NCBI RefSeq assembly: GCF_000092865.1
Contig: NC_014151.1
Location: 3,658,001 to 3,722,000, forward strand
From: Cellulomonas flavigena DSM 20109
Lineage (GTDB): Bacteria > Actinomycetota > Actinomycetes > Actinomycetales > Cellulomonadaceae
DNA length: 64,000 bases
Direction of reading: 5' to 3'
Under the pieces are notes generated by a model that ran no database searches, had not been told where the DNA came from, and saw only the letters and a list, made by a program, of their open reading frames with translations. The number at the start of each line of letters is the position of its first letter. Positions within the stretch are counted from its first letter, which is position 1. This document shows, in pieces, positions 26,873-39,441 of the stretch. A program made the translations under genes and the position numbers.

Positions 26873-28557
26873 TCCCGCGTGAGAAGTGAGGGGACCTTTT
26901 CCCACTGCCGATCACTGTAGGCCGGACCCCGATTTCCCCCCACCTCGATCAACCCGTGAAGCTGCGCCCCGACCGCCTCTGCGATACGGAGCGAGCCGCG
27001 ATTGCTGATGTGCTCGGTCCTCAGCAACGACGGGTTGATCGCAAGCTGCTCGAACACCGCATCGTTGATCGACGCGACCTGCCGAGCGTCGAGCGGTCCG
27101 TTCGAGCCCTGAACGCCAGCCCACAACGCGCCGATCCCGGCGAACCCGTCAGACTTCGGGATTGACCAGTCACGCTCTCCGAACCAGTAGCCGATGCGAG
27201 CACGATCGAACGGCTGAATATCACTCGACCAGTCGATCGAGCCACCCGTCAACCAGTCCCTCGCCTCCTGCGGGTACGTACCCAGCGTGGCGAAGACAGA
27301 TGCTGCGGGATCGAGGGGAAGTCGCTGCTCAGAGCCCGGCTCCTCGCTCATCTCCAGCCGGAACCCGAGCTTCTGCCCGAAGTCCGCCAGCCTGCCATGC
27401 TCCTGCTCGAAGGCGTCGACGCGATCGGCGACGGCAATCGTGAGGGCCGCGCTCATGCGTGCACCGTCGGCATCGGCGAACAGGTAGTCGATCGCTCTCG
27501 CGGCGTGACCGTAGAGGTTGCCCGAGTCGAACAGACCCTCCGCGAACTTCTCGGCCTGGGTCGGCGACCACAGCCACGATCCGCGAGCAAGAGCCGCGCG
27601 CACGCGGAGCGCAAGCAGCGGAGACGGGTCGCCATCCAGCGACGGACGATCCGGGTGCTCCGCTAAACCGGACACCAGCGCGGCTGTTCGATCACCGCCG
27701 AGCGCCTCGAACAGCGCCGCCAGCACTGCAGCTGACTCGTCATCATGGACGTCGAGGAAGTCCGACAACATCTGGACGTCACGCTGGTTGCGGTGGCTGG
27801 CGGACACCTTGATCGCCAGGCCGTTGAACCACAACGCCATCTCGCGCGCCTGCTCGGCGGTCAGCGTCCCGGCCGCCGCCGACGCCAGCGCTCGCACGAG
27901 CGGCACGTCGACCACCGCGTCCACCCCGGTCCCCGGTGCGTACCCGGTCATCACGTCGACCCCGCCCAGCCGCGCAGCGGTCGCCCGGTCGAGATCCTCC
28001 CGCTCGTCGCAGCACGCACGGAACGCCCGCAGCCCAGCGGCCGCGTCCTGCACCGCCGCCTGCCACACCCGCAGTTCGCCGGCCGCAGCAGGCACCGCCG
28101 GGAACGCCGGCACGTCGCTCCACAGCCACGGCACGCTCGCAGCACCACCGGCGAGCGCCGCCGTCGCATACCGCTCCCGCGCCGCCACCGCCCGGATCCG
28201 CGCCGTCCCCACCTCGTGCCTGGCGACCATCACCCGCCGCTCCAGCCCCCGCAACGCAGCCCCGTACCCGGCCAGCACCTCCGCCACTTGCCGGCACCCA
28301 CCGGCGGCATCGTCCAGCCCGGCCGCCAACCGCGCCGCCCGTTCTCCGAGCGCCGACGCCCAGGCCCCGACCGACACCGACACGAGCTGGTCCCCCGCCG
28401 CCCGCACCGCACCCGCCCGCGCCGTGAACCGCTCCGCGCGCGTCACGTACCCGGCGACGAGGTCATCGATCGCGCCGACGTCACCCGCCTCCGGCGAGCG
28501 CTCGAGCACCCCGAGCTCCACGCGCCACCCCCTGCCACGACCGGACGAATCGGACAC
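26873..28557 (-). pseudogene. 5' fragment of large helical protein, disrupted by ISL3 insertion
   Basis: N-terminal ~561 codons from a GTG start at 28557 (VSDSSGRGRGWRVELG), equivalent to the start of the intact paralogue at 41765. The first ~110 residues are helical with Ala/Arg repeats (AGAVRAAGDQLVS, RAARLAAGLDDAAGG), like an N-terminal WXG100/LXG-type hairpin. The middle part (ALFEALGGDRTAAL, DPAASVFATLGTYPQEARDWL) recalls large actinobacterial DUF6571-like proteins. The coding sequence is cut at PSLLTREGI by the insertion element; translation would continue into it for a few residues and stop. Its function is unknown. Confidence 0.85.
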
Positions 28558-28590
28558 ACCGTAGCGACCGCGGACCGCCTCCCGTGGCAG

Positions 28591-28599
28591 CTATCCACA
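28591..28599. other. CTATCCACA at the right edge of repeat block copy 1
   Basis: One mismatch from the TTATCCACA DnaA-box form. It lies ~34 nt before the large gene's start (divergent side), where similarity between the two block copies ends. The equivalent in copy 2 is TCATCCACA at 41799-41807. Confidence 0.3.
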
Positions 28600-28662
28600 G
28601 CGACCTCCCGGCTGGCGCGAGCCGTGGGACGAGGGGCACGGCGAGCAACCCGCCCTCCGCTT

Positions 28663-28719
28663 ATGAGTCATGAGTTATGCGCGAGGAGTGACATCATCGT
28701 TGGGGGTGGCATAACTCAT
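28663..28719 (+). promoter_or_regulatory. Inverted-repeat operator before the AlbA_2 pseudogene
   Basis: ATGAGTTATGC at 28670-28680 is repeated in inverted form as GCATAACTCAT at 28709-28719, an exact 11-bp inverted repeat whose right arm overlaps the ATG at 28718. A second small palindrome, ATGAGTCAT, is at 28663-28671. The region is AT-richer than its surroundings. It looks like an autoregulatory operator of a small regulator or toxin-antitoxin type gene. Confidence 0.5.
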
Positions 28720-29595
28720 GTATATAGATGCCGACTCGATCCGGAGCATCGCCGCTGGCGGGGAGACCCTGACGACAGAGTTCACGTCCGACCGGAGCCG
28801 ACTCAACGACCGCACCCTGGTCGAGGCAGTGACCCGCATGGCCAACGGTCAGGGCGGGACCGTCCTCGTCGGCGTGGAGGACGACGGCACGATCACCGGC
28901 TCCCGGCCCCGCCACGGGACCTCCACCGACCCCGCGCTGATGCAGGCCCTGATCGCCAACCTGACGGTCCCCCCGCTGAGCACCACCGTGGACGTCGTGG
29001 ACGTCGACGGCAGCGCCGTCATCGCCGTCCGCGTCGACCGGTCGACCACCCCGGTGGGCACCCGGCACGGGGTGTACACCCGCCGCGCGCTGCGGCAGGA
29101 CGGCACTCCGGAGTGCGTGCCCTACGCGTTCCACGAGTGCCCTACGCGTTCCACGAGATGTTCGCCCGCACCGCGGACGCCGGGCAGGTCGACCGTCCCG
29201 GACCGTCCTGCGGGGCGACCAGCGAGGATCTCGACCCGGGTGAGTTCCAGCGGTTCCGTGAGATGGCTCGCCGCTCCGGTGGCGATGCGCACCTCGTGTC
29301 GCTCGACGACGGTGAGACCGCCCGGGCGCTCGGCCTGATCGGCCCCGACGGGGCGCTCACCACCGGCGCGATGCTCCTCTTCGGCAGGGCGCCCTCACTC
29401 GCTTGCTACGTTCCCACGCACGAGGTCCTGTTGCGCAACAGCGCGGTCGAGTCCAACGTCTCGTCGCGCGCACCCCTCCTGGCCGCAGCCGACGACCTGA
29501 GTGCGCGCATCGGCGCGCACACCAGGGAGCAGGATCTGGACGCGGGAGCGCCGGGGCGCGCACTACGTGGTGGCGACGGACCACGGGGACTGACC
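28718..29595 (+). pseudogene. AlbA_2 (Schlafen-type) ATP/nucleic-acid-binding protein, frameshifted and truncated
   Basis: The 5' part (MYIDADSIRSI, then VEAVTRMANGQGGTVLVGVEDDG) is a typical AlbA_2 domain found in transcriptional regulators and Schlafen-like proteins. At 29118-29157 a 20-bp unit occurs twice in tandem, shifting the frame after FHE. Collapsing one copy restores the reading ECVPYAFHEMFARTAD and continues through MLLFGRAPSLACY to about 29530. The usual C-terminal winged-helix domain is then missing: the frame runs into unrelated sequence and the neighbouring helicase without a stop. So the gene is broken twice. A regulatory role is family knowledge only. Confidence 0.8.
29118..29157 (+). 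repeat. 20-bp perfect tandem duplication inside the AlbA_2 pseudogene
   Basis: The unit at 29118-29137 (TGCCCTACGC...CCACGAG) is followed at once by an identical copy at 29138-29157. Twenty bases is not a multiple of three, so it breaks the frame. Exact identity suggests a recent slippage event. Confidence 0.9.
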
Positions 29596-29611
29596 AACCT
29601 CACGTGGCACC

Positions 29612-32902
<3,291 letters not shown>

Positions 32903-33001
32903 CGAGGTCGCACGGGTGCACGGTGCTCGCCCCGAGATGAGACCCTCGGACCATGGGTCCCGTTGTCGACGTCGGCCATATCCACTCCTAGAGTAGATAA
33001 C

Positions 33002-34099
33002 ATGCTCCCGCGCAATAAGCACCAGGCCGCGACGCTGGCTCGCCACCTCGCGCGCGCACTCGGAGCGCGGGCCCAGGTGACGCAGGCGCCGTACAGCCCG
33101 AGCCGCGACGCCGAGGACCGCACAGCCGTCCTCCTCACCACACCCGCCGGCCGGACCTCCACCCTCGTCCCGATCCCCGCGGGTGCCGGCTACCCGCAGG
33201 ACGTCCGCACAGCACTCCTCATGCTCGACTTCGTCACGCCGGGCGACGTCCCCGTCGTCGTCGCTCGGCACCTGTCTCCCGGTGCGAGGACGCTGCTCGA
33301 CGATCGCGGGCTGTCGTGGGCCGATGAGGAAGGCAACCTGCGAGTGAGCGCTGGACCCGTCGTCGTCGCGGTCGACGGCCCGCCACCCCCGGTGACAGAG
33401 CGACGCGCCCCGACCGAGATGAGCTGGGCCGATGCCAGCGGGGCCGTGGCTGAGCTGATCCTCGAGCGCGCCACGGCCACCGACCTGCACACGGAGATCG
33501 AGGCGGTCACCAGCATCGCGGATCGCCTCGGGATCTCGGCTGCGTCGGTCAGCCGCACGCTGCAGAGATTCGACGCCATCGGCTGGACACGGCGCTCCGG
33601 CCCTGGCCGAGGACCGCAGGTCGTCCGCCACCTCGCCGACCCCAGTGCCATGCTCAGCAGCTGGGCCGCCTGGAGCACGCGGCGCACCCGGCGCACGACC
33701 GTGGCACACGCGTTGGTCACCGACATCGAGGGATGGCTCCGGCGGTTGGCCACCGCGTGGCCTGCCGGCTGCTGGGCGGTCACCGGCGAGGCTGCCGCCC
33801 AGATCCGCGCGCCACACCTCAGCCGGGTCTCGGTCGTCGAGCTGTACATCGAGCCGGACCTGTACGACGACGACCTCGACTCCCTCCTTGCTCGCGCGGA
33901 GCTCACGCCGGTCCCCACGGGCGGTCGCGTCCGCCTGCTGCGCGCCGACCGCTACCTGACGACACTCATCGCCGCCGACCCCGGTGCCAGCGAGCTCCCG
34001 CTCGTCCCCGACATCCGGCTCTACGCGGATCTCCTGTCCGGCGGCGTCCGAGGTGACGAGGCCGCGAGCGCGCTACGGGACAGGAGGATCGGCTTCTGA
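33002..34099 (+). CDS. AbiEi-type antitoxin / winged-helix regulator
   Basis: Protein of 365 aa with a central winged-helix segment (ADRLGISAASVSRTLQRFDAIGWTRRSG) typical of AbiEi-like antitoxins and related regulators. The C-terminal part (VTGEAAAQIRAPHLSRVSVVELYIE) matches the region that, in the family, follows the DNA-binding domain. ATG 33002 is preferred over TTG 32963 because the extra residues look non-coding and lack a ribosome site. The stop overlaps the next start (TGATG), the normal antitoxin-then-toxin order. It should bind its own promoter and counter the toxin. Confidence 0.7.
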   Translation: MLPRNKHQAATLARHLARALGARAQVTQAPYSPSRDAEDRTAVLLTTPAGRTSTLVPIPAGAGYPQDVRTALLMLDFVTPGDVPVVVARHLSPGARTLLDDRGLSWADEEGNLRVSAGPVVVAVDGPPPPVTERRAPTEMSWADASGAVAELILERATATDLHTEIEAVTSIADRLGISAASVSRTLQRFDAIGWTRRSGPGRGPQVVRHLADPSAMLSSWAAWSTRRTRRTTVAHALVTDIEGWLRRLATAWPAGCWAVTGEAAAQIRAPHLSRVSVVELYIEPDLYDDDLDSLLARAELTPVPTGGRVRLLRADRYLTTLIAADPGASELPLVPDIRLYADLLSGGVRGDEAASALRDRRIGF

Positions 34100-34938
34100 T
34101 GCGCACGCCACGCGCACGAGCGCTCGCGGAGGACGCGCTGCGCGACCTGCTGGCCGCCATGGGACCGCACGGAGCGCAGATCACGGTCGTCGGCGGTCTC
34201 AACCCTCCGCTCCTTGCCCCCTTCGTCGAGGCACCGCACCAGGGCACCGTGGACATCGACGTCGTCCTGGACCTCGCACCGGTCTACGACCGCGACGAGC
34301 AGGACTTCGGTTGGCTCGAGAGCGCATTGCTGAGCGCCGGGTTCGCCCCGGCGACGAACGGTCCGGCGTGGCGGTGGACCGTCCGACGCGAGGGCGTCGA
34401 CGTCCACATCGACGTCCTCTGCGACGTCCTGGACAACCAAGGCCAGGAGCTGGCGCTGCCGGGGGCGCGGACGGTGACCGCCATGAACCTCATGGGCCCC
34501 TCGGCCGCACTGGCCGACGGGGTCCGGCGGCCGGTCACGGTGCTGGCCACTGATGACTTTGCTGAGACAGAGCTGCAGGTCCGCTACGCCGGGCTCGGCG
34601 GATACCTGCTCGCGAAGGCGACGGCCCTGCTGGGGCGACAGGCACTGAAGGACACCTACGACCTCGCATTCGTCATCCTGCATAATCCCGGCGGCCCGCG
34701 CGGAGCCGGCGTCGCCGCACGCCAGGCACTTCCACCGGACCGGGAGGCGTTCTTCGTCGCCTCGCTCCGCGGAGCCCTCACGCAGTTGCTCAACGTCGAG
34801 TCGCCTGCTCTGCATGCGTACGCCGAGCAGCGTGTACGCGACGGCATGGACGACGACCCGCTGACGATCCGTCTTGACGTCGCCGCCGCCGCGCGTTCCT
34901 GCCTCGCTGCCTTCGACGCCGCCGTTGCCGCTGAGTGA
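34099..34938 (+). CDS. AbiEii-type nucleotidyltransferase toxin
   Basis: Protein of 279 aa with a nucleotidyltransferase core: VGGLNPPLL near residue 30 and TVDIDVVLDLAP near 50, the G-G...h-D-x-D-h motif of the DNA polymerase beta superfamily. A third acidic position is in DVHIDVLCD. LKDTYDLAFVI near 195 matches the K-D-x-x-D-h element of AbiEii/MenT proteins. The likely role is a toxin that modifies tRNA or other RNA by nucleotide transfer, kept in check by the preceding gene. The gene converges on a NERD-helicase 27 nt away. Confidence 0.78.
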   Translation: MRTPRARALAEDALRDLLAAMGPHGAQITVVGGLNPPLLAPFVEAPHQGTVDIDVVLDLAPVYDRDEQDFGWLESALLSAGFAPATNGPAWRWTVRREGVDVHIDVLCDVLDNQGQELALPGARTVTAMNLMGPSAALADGVRRPVTVLATDDFAETELQVRYAGLGGYLLAKATALLGRQALKDTYDLAFVILHNPGGPRGAGVAARQALPPDREAFFVASLRGALTQLLNVESPALHAYAEQRVRDGMDDDPLTIRLDVAAAARSCLAAFDAAVAAE

Positions 34939-34965
34939 CGAGGAATCACCGCCCGCGTCGCACCG

Positions 34966-36633
34966 TCAGACCGCTGGCCACTCCCACGCGTCCCGCAACC
35001 TCTTCCGCACCGCCTCCCCGCCCACGTCCTCCACGTACTCCCGCGGCCCCACGACCACCAGCAGCACCCGCGCCCGCGACAGCCCCGTGTACAGCACCGA
35101 CCGCGCCCGCGCGGCATCCCGCACCCCGTTGACGGCCAGCACGACGACGGTCCGCTCGAGCCCCTTGAACCCGAGCACGTGCCCGTAGAACACGTCGTCA
35201 CCGTCCAGGAACCCGTCCCAGTACGCGGCGTGTCCACCGCCGTCGACGGCCTCGACCTGCAGCGGGTGCCGGTGCCCGGTGGTCAGCAGCGCGACCTGCC
35301 CGGGTTCCCAGCCCTCGGCGAGCAGCGCGTCGACGGCGTCGTCCGCGGCCCCGACCGCGTCCTCGGCCGGAACGTCGACGACCCGCACCGGCGCCCCCGC
35401 CCACCCGCGTGGACGGGTCACGCCCTCGTGCAGCGCACCGCACAGCTGGGCGATCTGCTGGGTGGAGCGCAGGTTCTCGTCGAGCTCGACGACGGTCAGC
35501 TCGACGGGCGCGGTCCCGGTGCGCGGGAACACCCGCTGCCCGTCGTCGGAGAACACGGCCAGCCTGCCGGCGTCGGGGTCGCGCAGGCAGCGCAGCAGCG
35601 CGGGCCACCACGCGTCGCCGAAGTCCTGGGCCTCGTCGACGACGACGGCGTCGAACAGCTCGTCGGGCACGCGTGACGCGGCGAGGTCCCCGAGCTCGCG
35701 CGGCAGCCGCTCCTCCCAGTCGGTGGGGTCGGCGTCGTCACCGGGCGCGGCGCCCCAGCGCACGGGCAGCTCGTGGAACAGCCCCACGTACGCGGGCCGC
35801 TCCCTGGCGGGCCACGTCGCGCACGTCCGCTCCAGGTACCGCGCCAGCCCGCGGGAGTAGCACATGAGCGCCACGCGCTCCCCGGCGCGTGCCCGGCGGC
35901 GCGCGTGCTCCAGCGCCAGCCACGTCTTGCCCGTCCCCGCCCCGCCGACGACGTGCACGCGCCGCACCGCGTCGAGGTGGCGCATCGCGTGCGCCTGCTC
36001 GCGGGTCAGCCGGTCGAGGTGGTCCTCGTACTGCGCGGCCTGCGCGAGCGCCTCCGCCTGCGACGGGAACCCCCCGGTCAACCACTCGACCAGCGCGGCG
36101 GCCCCGGCCTCGTCGAGCGGAGCGTGCCCGGCGCCGTGCGTCTCGATGGCCCGGCGGATCGCGTGCACCGCCGGCCCGCCGTCGGTGATCTGCGCGCGGT
36201 CCAGCACCATCGCGCGTGGCACCTCCGGCGCGTCCCACACCGCCGGGACGAAGACGTGCGGCAACGCCACCAGGTGCGCGGTGCGCGTGCGCGCGGCGGC
36301 GAGCCCGTGCTGCTCGAGCAGCCGCAGCAGCGTGTGCTTGGCCGCCTGCACCTGCCCCACGGGGTCGATCCGGTGGCGCGACACCCCGGACCCCTGCCAC
36401 CACGCGCCGTCCCCGCGCGAGACGTGCCCGCCCTTCACCTCGATCGCTGCGACCCCCACGCCCGGCCACACGATGAGCAGGTCGATCTCCCGCTCCGCGC
36501 CCCCGTCCTGCAGCGCCGTCCCCGCGAGCAGCACCGCGTGGTCGGGCAGGTGGTCACGCAGCACCTCCCACACGCGCCGCTCCGCCCCGCCGTCCTCGGG
36601 GAAGGCGGGGTGCTCCGGGTAGGTGCGTGGCAC
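34966..36633 (-). CDS. NERD nuclease-domain / UvrD-type helicase
   Basis: Protein of 555 aa from a GTG start at 36633. The N-terminal NERD domain spans residues ~15-130 (AEREIDLLIVWPGVGVAAIEVKGG), with the D...E-x-K pattern of PD-(D/E)XK nuclease relatives. The superfamily 1 helicase part has Walker A GGAGTGKTWLALEHA near residue 230, Walker B VVVDEAQDFGD, and C-terminal motifs HVLGFKGLERTVV and YTGLSRARVLLVV. NERD-helicases are often found in defence islands, and this one lies between the repeat blocks. A role in DNA processing or defence is probable but not shown by sequence alone. Confidence 0.88.
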   Translation of the reverse strand: MPRTYPEHPAFPEDGGAERRVWEVLRDHLPDHAVLLAGTALQDGGAEREIDLLIVWPGVGVAAIEVKGGHVSRGDGAWWQGSGVSRHRIDPVGQVQAAKHTLLRLLEQHGLAAARTRTAHLVALPHVFVPAVWDAPEVPRAMVLDRAQITDGGPAVHAIRRAIETHGAGHAPLDEAGAAALVEWLTGGFPSQAEALAQAAQYEDHLDRLTREQAHAMRHLDAVRRVHVVGGAGTGKTWLALEHARRRARAGERVALMCYSRGLARYLERTCATWPARERPAYVGLFHELPVRWGAAPGDDADPTDWEERLPRELGDLAASRVPDELFDAVVVDEAQDFGDAWWPALLRCLRDPDAGRLAVFSDDGQRVFPRTGTAPVELTVVELDENLRSTQQIAQLCGALHEGVTRPRGWAGAPVRVVDVPAEDAVGAADDAVDALLAEGWEPGQVALLTTGHRHPLQVEAVDGGGHAAYWDGFLDGDDVFYGHVLGFKGLERTVVVLAVNGVRDAARARSVLYTGLSRARVLLVVVGPREYVEDVGGEAVRKRLRDAWEWPAV

Positions 36634-36822
36634 GGCGGCTCCAGGGCAGAGGGTCCGACGTGGGTATCGACACGACGCGGCGACGGGTCAACCCGGGCCA
36701 CCCGTGTGCGCCGACGACGCGGGTGGGAGCACCCGTCCTGGGGACGGCCGGGGGACGGGCGGGTTGTCCACAGATCTGCACCGCGGGAACTGCGGACGGC
36801 GCGGAACCGGTACTTTTCCGGC
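36634..36822. promoter_or_regulatory. Divergent promoter region with the left edge of repeat block copy 2
   Basis: 189 nt between the NERD-helicase start and the second DUF6318-type lipoprotein. From 36764 (TTGTCCACAG, DnaA-box-like) to the ATG it parallels 22055-22113, including GGTACTTTTCCGGCATG around the start codon. Before 36764 no similarity to copy 1 is evident. Confidence 0.5.
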
Positions 36823-37422
36823 ATGCAGACAGGCACGCCCCGGTTTCCCGCTGCCATCGCCGCCGCAGCCGCCCTGGCGGCGGGGATGGCACTGGCTGGA
36901 TGCACGAGCGGCGGGACGTCCAAGCCGACCATGACGCTGACAGCGACGGCGTCACCCACCACGAGCCCGACACCATCGCCGACTGAGGACGCAGCTACTC
37001 CGCCCGAGCGTCCCGAGGCGATGGGCACGCCGAGCGTCGAAGGCGCTGCAGCAGCCGCTGAGTACTTCATGGCGCTCTACACGTACGCACGTGTGACGGG
37101 TGACCCGTCGCTCCTGGCCGGGCTCTCAGGCCCCGACTGTGCAACGTGCACCGCGATCGTCGGCCAGGTGGATGCCGCGCGCGAGCAGGGGAACCATGCC
37201 GAGGGCTACGCGATCACGGTCCACCAGAGCAACCCGACGGAACTCGTGACCGGTGAGTCCTTCACCGTGGAACTCCACCTGACTGAAGGCTCCTCGGTGG
37301 TGCGCGACGAATCCGGGACAGTCGTGTCGGAGACCGCGGAGACGGACCGCGTTCTCCGCTTCGGACTCCGCTGGAGCGGCAATTGGATCGTCGAGGCGCT
37401 GGGCGTGGAGGCCGCCGGGTGA
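36823..37422 (+). CDS. DUF6318-type lipoprotein (block copy 2)
   Basis: Lipoprotein of 199 aa: basic start, hydrophobic core and lipobox ALAGC, then a Thr/Pro-rich spacer and a domain beginning RPEAMGTPSVEGAAAAAEYF with cysteines in DCATCTA. It is clearly homologous to the gene at 22114-22710 but well diverged across the mature domain. Its stop overlaps the GTG start of the next gene (GTGA), a tighter linkage than in copy 1. The function of the DUF6318 family is unknown. Confidence 0.75.
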   Translation: MQTGTPRFPAAIAAAAALAAGMALAGCTSGGTSKPTMTLTATASPTTSPTPSPTEDAATPPERPEAMGTPSVEGAAAAAEYFMALYTYARVTGDPSLLAGLSGPDCATCTAIVGQVDAAREQGNHAEGYAITVHQSNPTELVTGESFTVELHLTEGSSVVRDESGTVVSETAETDRVLRFGLRWSGNWIVEALGVEAAG

Positions 37423-38291
37423 GCGGCGTCCTGGGAGCGTTCGTCCTCGCTGCAGCGCTCCTCGCTGCACCAGTCGGGGACGACCTCGGGACGGCCGGCA
37501 CGGCCGGTAAGGGGCAGTTCGAGCTCTTCGCCGCGCGCGAGGCAGAACGCGCCGCAGCCGCCGCTCGCCGAGTCCCGCCCGAACTCCAGTTGGCGCAGTA
37601 TGAGCGCGCGCCGCTCTGCCGAGAGGCAGCCGGGCTGTGGACTCGTGGCTCAGTGGACGGCAGCTGCCCGGAGCTCGCAAACCGCGCGGGCGCTCTTCGT
37701 GAGTGCGAGGAGGGCGATGAGATCGTCCTGCCGATGTGGCGTCAGGTCCGCGCGACTCCCGCCGATGCGTGGGGCCCATGGCAGCAGATTGACTCGGGCG
37801 GATGCGGCGTGGACCTGCTGCCCGAACTCACCGAGGCGGACTTCCGTCGGCTGCCCCTGCCCGCACCCACGCTCACGCTGCAGCCCGACCGCGGCTGGGT
37901 CCTGGTCAACATCGAGACCATCGTCCGCACCGACCCCACCCCGATCACCCTGCGCACCGACCTGCTCGGCATCGGCATCACCGTCGAGGCCACCCCCACC
38001 CTGTGGACCTACGACTTCGGTGACGGCCACACCCTCACCACCCGCTCCCCCGGCCACCCGTACCCCGACCACGACACGTTCCACGAGTACGAGAAGCCCG
38101 ACCCCGCGCGCACGATCACCCTCACCGCGCAGTGGACCGGCCGCTACCAGGTCGACGGTTCGCCCGTCTGGCGTGACGTCGACGGCGTCGCCCTCACCAC
38201 GACCACCAGCGCACCCTTCCGCGTCGAGGAACGCACCAGCCGACTCGTCGACCGACTGTGCACCGACAGGCCCAAGCCCCCAGACTGCTGA
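37419..38291 (+). CDS. PKD-like secreted protein (block copy 2)
   Basis: Protein of 290 aa with a GTG start. The hydrophobic N-terminus (LGAFVLAAALLAAPVG) suggests export. After a diverged, charged region it carries the same PKD-like domain as the copy 1 protein (GCGVDLLPELTEADFRRLPLP, then WTYDFGDGHTL) and an almost identical C-terminal half ending in LCTDRPKPPDC. Adjacent cell-surface genes suggest a role outside the membrane. Confidence 0.75.
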   Translation: MSGVLGAFVLAAALLAAPVGDDLGTAGTAGKGQFELFAAREAERAAAAARRVPPELQLAQYERAPLCREAAGLWTRGSVDGSCPELANRAGALRECEEGDEIVLPMWRQVRATPADAWGPWQQIDSGGCGVDLLPELTEADFRRLPLPAPTLTLQPDRGWVLVNIETIVRTDPTPITLRTDLLGIGITVEATPTLWTYDFGDGHTLTTRSPGHPYPDHDTFHEYEKPDPARTITLTAQWTGRYQVDGSPVWRDVDGVALTTTTSAPFRVEERTSRLVDRLCTDRPKPPDC

Positions 38292-38366
38292 CCGGCTCGC
38301 TCTGCTCGTCGGTACGCGCGTCGAGACGCTCTGCCATCGACCCCGAGCAACGAGCAGTGCGGCCGG

Positions 38367-38636
38367 TCACACAGGCCGCATCGACATACCGCTGTCGGCT
38401 CCCGACCACGCATTGCCAGTGGACCGGGCATCTCGCGCCAGCGCGCCGGCACCCGTGGCCAACGCCTGGTCAAGGACCGTCAGCACCAACGACACGTTGC
38501 CCAAGGCGTCCTGCACCATCCCCGAACCGAGCATCTGCCCGGTCGCGTAGCACTCAGCACCCACGACACCGGCGTGCTGGTCCAGCGCAGCCACGAAGTT
38601 CGCGACGTCAGCGGCGCCGACCTTGAGGTCCGTCAC
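38367..38636 (-). CDS. Small ESAT-6/WXG100-like protein (block copy 2)
   Basis: An 89-aa helical protein, MTDLKVGAADVANFVAALDQ onward, closely similar to the 23706-23975 gene over its full length. An AWSG segment near the C-terminus is the nearest thing to a W-x-G motif. It sits downstream of the lipoprotein and the large helical protein on the same strand. A secreted ESX-type partner of the large protein is possible; no direct evidence. Confidence 0.6.
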   Translation of the reverse strand: MTDLKVGAADVANFVAALDQHAGVVGAECYATGQMLGSGMVQDALGNVSLVLTVLDQALATGAGALARDARSTGNAWSGADSGMSMRPV

Positions 38637-38736
38637 GGTGTTCCTCCCTGAGAGGTGGCAGGCGACTCATGGCGGACACTCGCCCTCGAAGGTCGGGCAG
38701 GGCAGTAGAAGGACGTCGGCCGTCCTGCATCGCGGT

Positions 38737-39441
38737 TCATCCGACCGGCTCCAGCGGCGGGACGAGCACGTCGTCCCTGTCCTTGCGCGCCAGCACTTCC
38801 AGGTCAGGGGCGGGGTCGAAGACAGCACGAGGGATGGTCAGGGTCTTGCAGTACTCGTCAGTGAGCTCGGAGCCGTCGGGGAGGAAGAACGGCTCGTGCG
38901 GCGGCCGACCTCTCGCCATCCGCCGCTCCCCGCTCTCGGTGAGCTCCAAGGGGTAGTAGCGAAGCAGGGGCCAGTCGTTCCCGTCGTCATAGGAAGGCAG
39001 CATCTCGACCGCATCCACGCACGCCGCAACATCCGCACCCTTCCCGTCGTCATCGACCTGTACCGCCACGGGAGCAACGGGCACGGGGCCGAGATAGACG
39101 CGTGGCGTGCCGTGCAGCAGATCTGCTTGGACACTCGTCGCAAAGCTGTCGATGGAGAAGCTGCTCCACGTCGAGGTGACCTCCGGCAGCGTGAAGTCGG
39201 CCTCGTTCGACGCCCACGCGAGAGCGAACTCCGCGTCCCGCACCGCCCTGATCCACTTGTCGGACTCGAGCGCCCCGGAAGGCGGGCCGTCCACCCACAC
39301 GAGTTCCGGCTTGACAGCAGGTACCGCGTCGGTGGAGCTGCATGCAGTGAGAGAGGCGCACAGCATGGCGGCGGCAACCGCGCATCCCCAGGTGGGAAGT
39401 CGCCACCCCGTGAACGACTGACTGTCCGGCTGCGTCATCAC
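38737..39441 (-). CDS. Lipoprotein of unknown function (block copy 2)
   Basis: Lipoprotein of 234 aa with a strong lipobox (CASLTAC) after a hydrophobic segment. The mature part is about 70% identical by eye to the 24076-24789 protein, with conserved EFALAWASNEADF-type, APVAVQVDDDGKG and DEYCKTL segments. Its ATG overlaps the stop of the large helical gene (ATGA), so the two are co-translated. No catalytic motif recognised. Confidence 0.68.
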   Translation of the reverse strand: MMTQPDSQSFTGWRLPTWGCAVAAAMLCASLTACSSTDAVPAVKPELVWVDGPPSGALESDKWIRAVRDAEFALAWASNEADFTLPEVTSTWSSFSIDSFATSVQADLLHGTPRVYLGPVPVAPVAVQVDDDGKGADVAACVDAVEMLPSYDDGNDWPLLRYYPLELTESGERRMARGRPPHEPFFLPDGSELTDEYCKTLTIPRAVFDPAPDLEVLARKDRDDVLVPPLEPVG

